Source: Cellvibrionales bacterium UBA1969 (GTDB taxonomy: Bacteria > Pseudomonadota > Gammaproteobacteria > Pseudomonadales > UBA7434). From it: a DNA stretch of 20,747 nt. Of this stretch, positions 16,678-20,747 are shown one piece after another. The translations under genes were made by a program, and so were the position numbers. Under the pieces are notes generated by a model, which did not search any database, was not told the origin of the DNA, and was given only the letters and a program-made list of their open reading frames with translations. The stretch is taken from contig DDDX01000042.1 of NCBI GenBank assembly GCA_002339085.1, positions 1 through 20,747 of the forward strand, written 5' to 3'. The first letter of the stretch is position 1; each line of letters begins with the position of its first letter.

Positions 16678-17454
16678 ATGCTAGCTTCTACGATTAGACG
16701 CATATTTTTTAGCTTTACTTTCATTCTAGTTTTTTCCGCATCAAGCCAAGCCGAGACGATTTCCTATAATGTGACTGCCTCTGGAGGTGCTTACTTTATT
16801 GATGGTGTCAGTCGTGCAGAATTGCAATTGACGGTGGGTAACACCTATGTATTTACTGGTTTTCCTGGTTTTCATCCGCTACGTTTATCGACAACCGATA
16901 ACGGCAGTTGGGGAGGCGGTGTTAACTACCAAGATAATGTCACTACCACCTCGAACAGTATCACTATTGTCGTTACGGAAGATACGCCAAACTTGTTCTA
17001 TTATTGTCAAAATCACTCGGGTATGGGTGCGGCTATTACCATTGCCCCGACTTATGATAATGTCATTAGCTACTCTGTGACAGCAGCTGGCGGAGCTTAT
17101 TTTATTGATGGTGTATTGAGAGATCAGTTAAACTTTACGCCTGGCAACACTTATGTTTTTGATGGTTTCCCATCGGGGCATCCATTATTGTTAACCGCTA
17201 CGCCTGATGGCACGCACAACGGTGGGGTCAGTTATACCGATGGTGTTACTGTATCCGCTAATCGGTTGGAAATCGTAGTCACAGAGCAGACACCAGCACT
17301 TTATTATTACTGTCTGTATCACCCTGGCATGGGAGCATCAATAAGCATTGCATTAGCTGAAGAGAATGTTCCTGCTATGGGTCTTGGCGGCATACTGTTG
17401 ATTGGCTTGCTGTTAACCGCCGTTGTGAGGCGAGCAAACCGGCGGATTAGTTAA
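16678..17454 (+). CDS. Tandem double-cupredoxin protein with C-terminal membrane anchor
   Basis: 258 residues. Signal peptide 1-25. Two homologous domains, about 28-123 and 130-225, share ISY-V-A-GGAYFIDGV, a His in a HPL loop (H66; H168) and a closing loop C-x2-H-x4-M (C110-H113-M116; C212-H215-M218). His, Cys, His, Met is the ligand set of type-1 (blue) copper sites, so each domain should bind one copper and could carry electrons. The repeat offset is 102 residues. The tail VPAMGLGG (231-238), a hydrophobic segment (239-250) and RRANRR look like an exosortase-type or simple C-terminal anchor. AAGG is six bases before the ATG. It follows the ScsB-like gene by 185 bases on the same strand; shared envelope copper or thiol chemistry is an inference. 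Confidence 0.82.
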   Translation: MLASTIRRIFFSFTFILVFSASSQAETISYNVTASGGAYFIDGVSRAELQLTVGNTYVFTGFPGFHPLRLSTTDNGSWGGGVNYQDNVTTTSNSITIVVTEDTPNLFYYCQNHSGMGAAITIAPTYDNVISYSVTAAGGAYFIDGVLRDQLNFTPGNTYVFDGFPSGHPLLLTATPDGTHNGGVSYTDGVTVSANRLEIVVTEQTPALYYYCLYHPGMGASISIALAEENVPAMGLGGILLIGLLLTAVVRRANRRIS

Positions 17455-17461
17455 TCCGCCG
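17440..17461. terminator. Perfect 10-bp inverted repeat between convergent genes, likely bidirectional terminator
   Basis: CGGCGGATTA (17440-17449) pairs perfectly with TAATCCGCCG (17452-17461) around a two-base spacer, and the plus-strand stop codon TAA (17452-17454) is part of the stem. In RNA the innermost pairs would open to make a usable loop. It sits between convergent stop codons 28 bases apart. No clear T-run follows on either side, so it may act with Rho or as a 3'-end stabiliser. Confidence 0.6.
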
Positions 17462-17482
17462 CCTTCCTGCGTTCTTTACCAT

Positions 17483-18391
17483 CTAGCCACCGTAAGATAT
17501 GGCTATTTCTTCTATAAGCGCTTTTATGCGATTGCGACCGTAGCCTAATATAGCGGTTTCTTTTGGGTCAGGCTCGTAACTCACTGTGGCACCAGGGCCT
17601 GCAAACATAATCACGTTCGGCAGCATTGGGTGGTCATCCTCTAAAACCGATAAATCCGTTGGGTTTCCTACGGCAGCAAACCATATTTCTAAATAGTCCT
17701 TCCAGCTGTAATTTTCATCGCCGATTAAATAAGGCTTGCCCGATTCACCTCTAAGCAAGGCCCCTAAAATAGCCTCTGACACTGACTCAGAGCTGATATG
17801 GTTAGTCCCGCCTACGGGTGAAAATATGGGCGCGCCGTCAATATTACCCTTAGCGTACTGAACTAAACCTCCCAAATGTGGAATATCCAGTCCTGGTAAG
17901 TGGCCTAAAATAAAGGGCGCATTTAAGCTACAGACATTAAATTGTTCATCACTCATGGCTAGAACGGCCGTGTCGGTTAGATGCCGTGAGCGTACATAGG
18001 CGCATTCATTAATGCGGTGCGGCGCAACAGTGGGGTAGAAACTACCTATATACACGCAGCGCTTGATGCCAGCAGCCTTAGCGGCGGCAAAGAAGCGGGG
18101 TACTGCTTCGGTATTGGCTTTGGTATAGAAATCTTCGGGTGTCACTGAGCCATCGTAGGGTAAGTAACGCACATCAACCGCTGCTGCAAACACTAAGCTG
18201 TCAAAGCCCTCAAGGCGACCGTCACTGCAATCATCTTCAATGTAGTTGGTTTCAATAAAGTCTAACGCGCTTAAGGTCTCAGCCGTAGGTCTATTACGCG
18301 ACATGATAGTTACTGAATGACCGGCCTGTTTGAGATAAAGTGCGGCATTACCGCCTACCATGCCTGTGCCACCGACGACTAAAATATTCAT
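17483..18391 (-). CDS. Atypical NAD(P)-dependent epimerase/dehydratase (extended SDR)
   Basis: 302 residues. N-terminal Rossmann motif GGTGMVGG (7-14), then an acidic patch and VFAAAVDVRYLP, typical of extended SDRs. At the catalytic position the protein has Y132-V-R-S-R136 rather than YxxxK, while the upstream Ser (YIGSF, S117) is present. Loss of the Lys suggests altered chemistry, or a binding or regulatory role as in atypical SDRs. The substrate is unknown. GAGGTG lies five bases before the ATG, a strong ribosome site. The gene is convergent with the cupredoxin gene and divergent from the DUF4149 gene. Confidence 0.8.
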   Translation of the reverse strand: MNILVVGGTGMVGGNAALYLKQAGHSVTIMSRNRPTAETLSALDFIETNYIEDDCSDGRLEGFDSLVFAAAVDVRYLPYDGSVTPEDFYTKANTEAVPRFFAAAKAAGIKRCVYIGSFYPTVAPHRINECAYVRSRHLTDTAVLAMSDEQFNVCSLNAPFILGHLPGLDIPHLGGLVQYAKGNIDGAPIFSPVGGTNHISSESVSEAILGALLRGESGKPYLIGDENYSWKDYLEIWFAAVGNPTDLSVLEDDHPMLPNVIMFAGPGATVSYEPDPKETAILGYGRNRIKALIEEIAISYGG

Positions 18392-18413
18392 TGCTCACCT
18401 CAATTGTTCAAAA

Positions 18414-18450
18414 GCTGTTATTTGTATTATAGACTATTGATAATAACAGC
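18414..18450. promoter_or_regulatory. Inverted repeat in the divergent SDR/DUF4149 promoter region, operator-like
   Basis: GCTGTTATT (18414-18422) and AATAACAGC (18442-18450) are perfect inverted 9-mers with 19 bases between. The arm starts are 28 bp apart, compatible with a dimeric or tetrameric regulator. It lies 23 bases upstream of the SDR start on the minus strand and 76 bases before the DUF4149 gene. A match of this length is not statistically compelling alone; position is the main argument. Confidence 0.35.
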
Positions 18451-18525
18451 CATTGTTGACTGATTCGACCTGTCGGTTCAAGTTTAGCTAATTACAATTA
18501 TCTTAATAATAGGAAATGATAAAGA

Positions 18526-18909
18526 ATGGAAAATTTGACGTTTTTGCTCAGCGGTTTAGTGATTGGTATTATTGTTTTTCATACAGCGATTATTGCGCCC
18601 ACCGTTTTTCGTACCTTAGAGATTGACGATGCGGGGTCTTTTTTACGGACGGTCTTTCCAAAGTTTTTTATCCTTATTAGCAGCGTTAGCTTAATCAATG
18701 TCGTTTTTGCCTTGGCCTATGGCCAGACAAGCATTGCTGTGGTGGCCGTTATCTGTTCGGTGCTTATGGTAATTGCCTATAGCTTGATTCCAATGACCAA
18801 TCGTAGTCGAGATGATGGCCAGGAGCAGCGCTTTAAGCTATTGCACACTATAAGCGTGTTATTGACCGTATCGGTCTTGTTAATGAATTTGGGTGTGGTT
18901 TTTCTTTAA
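18526..18909 (+). CDS. DUF4149-type small inner-membrane protein
   Basis: 127 residues with four hydrophobic segments at about 5-27, 46-66, 69-90 and 105-126. The segment HTAIIAPTVFRTLEIDDAGSF, followed by a Phe/Pro-rich turn, and the short basic loop (NRSRDDGQEQRFKLLHTIS) before the last helix agree with the DUF4149 family (TMEM205-like). The family has no established biochemical role. Translation probably uses AGGA eleven bases or GATAAAGA just before the ATG. It is divergent from the SDR gene, with a candidate shared operator, and convergent with the cyclophilin gene 16 bases away. Confidence 0.7.
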   Translation: MENLTFLLSGLVIGIIVFHTAIIAPTVFRTLEIDDAGSFLRTVFPKFFILISSVSLINVVFALAYGQTSIAVVAVICSVLMVIAYSLIPMTNRSRDDGQEQRFKLLHTISVLLTVSVLLMNLGVVFL

Positions 18910-18925
18910 CAGTCCTTGTCTGTGT

Positions 18926-19684
18926 TTAGCTTTCGTTAACGGCAGGTTTTTTTCGCGTGGCGATGCAGGTGACTAAGGCGACTAATAAGACGCTAAAAAG
19001 GCTTGGCAGCGTCGGCACGTTGACCAGTTCTGTTGCCTGATTAATTAACACTAAATGATCATCCCACACGACGGGGTTTGACAGCGATGAAACATTCCTG
19101 ATTGGCAGGTTATTAAACTGGCTGCCAGCATTGATGATATCTAAATCAGCAATGGTATCAGCAATAACCATGCCGCTCGTCACAGTACCAAAGACCGTAA
19201 AACCACCGTTTTGATTATCAAGATTGGCGTCATTGTCTGCTAGATTGATAAACCACTGATTGGTCGCGCTGTCAGGGTCGTTGCCTAATTTTGCCATGGC
19301 GACTGTGCCGCGCAGATTTGACAAATTATATTCATTGGTCACCGGTGGGTCAGCGGGTACGTTAGATAACTGCTGATTGGAGTATGCAAATCCACCGACC
19401 TGGATAATAAAGCCAGGCACGCTGCGATGAAAAAAACTGTTGGTATAGTCGCCGTCGTTGACATAGTTTAAAAAGTTTTCAACATGGCCGGGGGCGGACT
19501 CTGGATGAAGGGTAATCTCGATCATTCCGAGATTGGTCTCGATTTCAACAATCGGTTGAGCTATCGCTTGAAACGCATTTAGCATCAATGTAATGCCAAG
19601 CAAGACTGGTGCAAAGGCAGGCACTATCTTCGCGAAGCAGGATGCAAATAATGAACGATCGTTGAAAAGCATGAGAAAGCCCAT
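18926..19684 (-). CDS. Exported cyclophilin-type peptidyl-prolyl isomerase with IPTL-like C-terminal tail
   Basis: 252 residues. An N-terminal hydrophobic stretch (about 22-42, ending FQAIAQP) is a long signal peptide. Residues 45-215 are a cyclophilin domain of bacterial PpiA/PpiB type: TNLGMIEITLHPESAPGHV, FFHRSVPGFIIQVGG with the active-site Arg87, and SATNQWFINL, where SAxSQFFI is usual. The domain catalyses cis-trans isomerisation of X-Pro bonds. After it comes VPTLP (223-227), a hydrophobic helix (about 228-242) and RKK (244-246), resembling the IPTL-CTERM sorting signal. Either a sorting enzyme processes it or the tail simply anchors the protein to the inner membrane, facing the periplasm. 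ATG 19684 is used; ATG at codon 5 is possible. No clear ribosome site is seen for either. Confidence 0.88.
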   Translation of the reverse strand: MGFLMLFNDRSLFASCFAKIVPAFAPVLLGITLMLNAFQAIAQPIVEIETNLGMIEITLHPESAPGHVENFLNYVNDGDYTNSFFHRSVPGFIIQVGGFAYSNQQLSNVPADPPVTNEYNLSNLRGTVAMAKLGNDPDSATNQWFINLADNDANLDNQNGGFTVFGTVTSGMVIADTIADLDIINAGSQFNNLPIRNVSSLSNPVVWDDHLVLINQATELVNVPTLPSLFSVLLVALVTCIATRKKPAVNES

Positions 19685-19700
19685 AGAAAATAGCCCATTG

Positions 19701-19729
19701 TCTAATCATAGCCTAAACGGGCGATTAGA
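19701..19729. promoter_or_regulatory. Hairpin in the leader of the cyclophilin gene
   Basis: TCTAATC (19701-19707) pairs with GATTAGA (19723-19729), and GCC inside it can pair with GGC (19720-19722), leaving a small bulge and a loop of about six bases. It lies 16 bases upstream of the minus-strand ATG at 19684. It could limit translation or be an operator; no T-run follows on the minus strand, so it is not a terminator. Confidence 0.3.
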
Positions 19730-19797
19730 TCAAAAAACAAGCAATTAAAAGGACCTTCAGACTATCGCAATGCACTTTCTTCTTTGATTTTAACCCC

Positions 19798-20619
19798 TTA
19801 TCGATGGTTTCGATAATAATCGACAATGAGCTGACCAGTGAGTGTGTCTCTCATTTTGCCCACCCATGATTGGTGCCGAGCAGAATGTTCCTCAAGTAAG
19901 GGGGCTGTCCACGCCTTGCCTCCGTATTCGGGTGTCGATAATGCCAAACCACTTAAGCTGCTAATAGCGATCCACCAGGCGGTTGGCATTAAGGCGAAGG
20001 GGTCTTGATCGGAGTGAGAACCAAACAGTGCATCACATTCGTCAAAAAATGATTCAATAGTCGCACGGTCTCGTTGGCTTGTCTCATCGGTGATGGCCAT
20101 TAAGGATTTAATGACGTTGCCTAACTGGACTTTGCTATTCCCCATAATGGCCATTTCAGCCTCGGTTGCGCCATCAAATAATCTGTCGACCAGATCGGGA
20201 TTATGGCCCGATAACAACTCGTGATAAAGCACACGCCTTACTGCTGGTCCTAACACCTGATCAAATTTTTTGCACCAGTCATAAGTCAATGCAGGGCAGT
20301 AATGATTCAGAATTTGCCATGAATCGTTCAGCGTGTTGCCATCGGGTAAGTAAACTAAAGGCACAGCGGTTTTACGACGTTCGGTACCTTGGGCTGTTTC
20401 TTCACCCGGATAAGAGCTGGTCGATAGCTGGGACTTGTTCTGTCTGAGCTGGCTAATAGGCCCGCCATGACAACCAATCGCATAGGCGATTTCAGTATAG
20501 TCAATGCCGCTAATATCCATCGGCCAGCGAGCTAATTCACAGTAATGCGAAAAGCTAAGCGTGATTAGGTGGGGCTTATCGATGCTTAAAGGATCAAATC
20601 GTAAGGGTAAGTCAGCCAT
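19798..20619 (-). CDS. Glutathione S-transferase-fold protein
   Basis: 273 residues, cytosolic, no signal or membrane segment. The N-terminal 100 residues look like the thioredoxin-fold half of a GST: a strand with SFSHYCELARWPMD (22-35), then YTEIAYAIGCH, then VPLVYLPDGNTLNDSWQIL with the cis-Pro after Val and the Ser-x-x-Ile pattern that contacts glutathione. About 35 extra residues, rich in Ser and Gln, are inserted before the cis-Pro strand. The C-terminal half is helical. C27 sits where glutaredoxin-like or omega-class GSTs have their catalytic residue, suggesting thiol transfer, but the substrate is unknown. GGAAA lies seven bases before the ATG. It is on the same strand as the cyclophilin gene, 113 bases upstream of it. 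Confidence 0.7.
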   Translation of the reverse strand: MADLPLRFDPLSIDKPHLITLSFSHYCELARWPMDISGIDYTEIAYAIGCHGGPISQLRQNKSQLSTSSYPGEETAQGTERRKTAVPLVYLPDGNTLNDSWQILNHYCPALTYDWCKKFDQVLGPAVRRVLYHELLSGHNPDLVDRLFDGATEAEMAIMGNSKVQLGNVIKSLMAITDETSQRDRATIESFFDECDALFGSHSDQDPFALMPTAWWIAISSLSGLALSTPEYGGKAWTAPLLEEHSARHQSWVGKMRDTLTGQLIVDYYRNHR

Positions 20620-20699
20620 TAGTTTTCCAGTTTGGCCTCATGAATAAATTAATTGAAGATGTTGCTATTAGAAGTTATTGGAGAGCATAAAAAGTAAAA

Positions 20700-20747
20700 T
20701 GGCGGAGAGGCAGGGATTTGAACCCTGGGAACGCTTGCGCGCTCAAC
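20700..20747 (-). tRNA. tRNA-Ser, 3' part (cut by window edge)
   Basis: Read on the minus strand, the end is CCTCTCC (acceptor 3' strand), discriminator G, and encoded CCA (20702-20700). Before it is a complete T-arm, CAGGG-TTCAAAT-CCCTG. Further 5' lies a long variable arm, GAGCGC-GCAA-GCGTTC, a 6-bp stem with a tetraloop. A long variable arm limits the choice to Ser or Leu (or Tyr), and the G discriminator points to Ser. The anticodon lies beyond the window, so the isoacceptor is unknown. Confidence 0.9.

Overview
The window reads as chromosomal DNA of a Gram-negative gammaproteobacterium, moderately AT-rich and probably marine or environmental. The evidence is a set of housekeeping genes of clear gammaproteobacterial type (TrmA, a YtfJ-family protein, a YbfF-type esterase, PhhB, a YccA/Bax-inhibitor family protein and a ScsB/DsbD-type reductase), an outer-membrane two-partner secretion system, and several proteins with C-terminal exosortase-type sorting tails. 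The genus cannot be fixed from the sequence alone.

Layout. 1-2694: the start of a hotdog-fold thioesterase, an unrecognised lipoprotein and a Coq4-like protein, all on the minus strand, then a divergent YbfF-type esterase. 3088-9314 (all plus strand) is the accessory core. It holds a signal-peptide protein with a VPVPGA-type C-terminal tail, a TpsB outer-membrane transporter, a TpsA-like exoprotein fused to an OmpA-like peptidoglycan-binding domain, and a protein with a C-terminal HExxH metallopeptidase-like region. A tandem 22-bp repeat and a probable promoter lie between tpsB and tpsA, and a hairpin follows tpsA. 9318-11440 (minus): a trmA-phhB-ytfJ cluster. 11668-12687: galE. 12778-13020: a truncated TrpD2/YbiB remnant. 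13150-13818 (minus): a YccA-like membrane protein with a convincing intrinsic terminator. 14270-17454: a ScsB/DsbD-type reductase followed by a tandem double-cupredoxin protein with a C-terminal membrane anchor. 17483-20619: an atypical SDR epimerase, a DUF4149 membrane protein, an exported cyclophilin with an IPTL-like tail and a GST-fold protein. The window ends inside a tRNA-Ser gene on the minus strand.

How they may work together. The most unusual assembly is 3088-9314. TpsB should thread the TPS domain of the exoprotein across the outer membrane from its N-terminus. The OmpA-like C-terminus is of a kind that binds peptidoglycan in the periplasm. The simplest reading that satisfies both domains is a tethered exoprotein, with its N-terminus at the cell surface and its C-terminus held on the cell wall. 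The other theme is envelope retention: three proteins (266, 258 and 252 aa) end in a short Pro-containing motif, a hydrophobic helix and a basic cluster, but no exosortase is encoded here. The thiol reductase next to the copper-site protein suggests an envelope redox or copper function.
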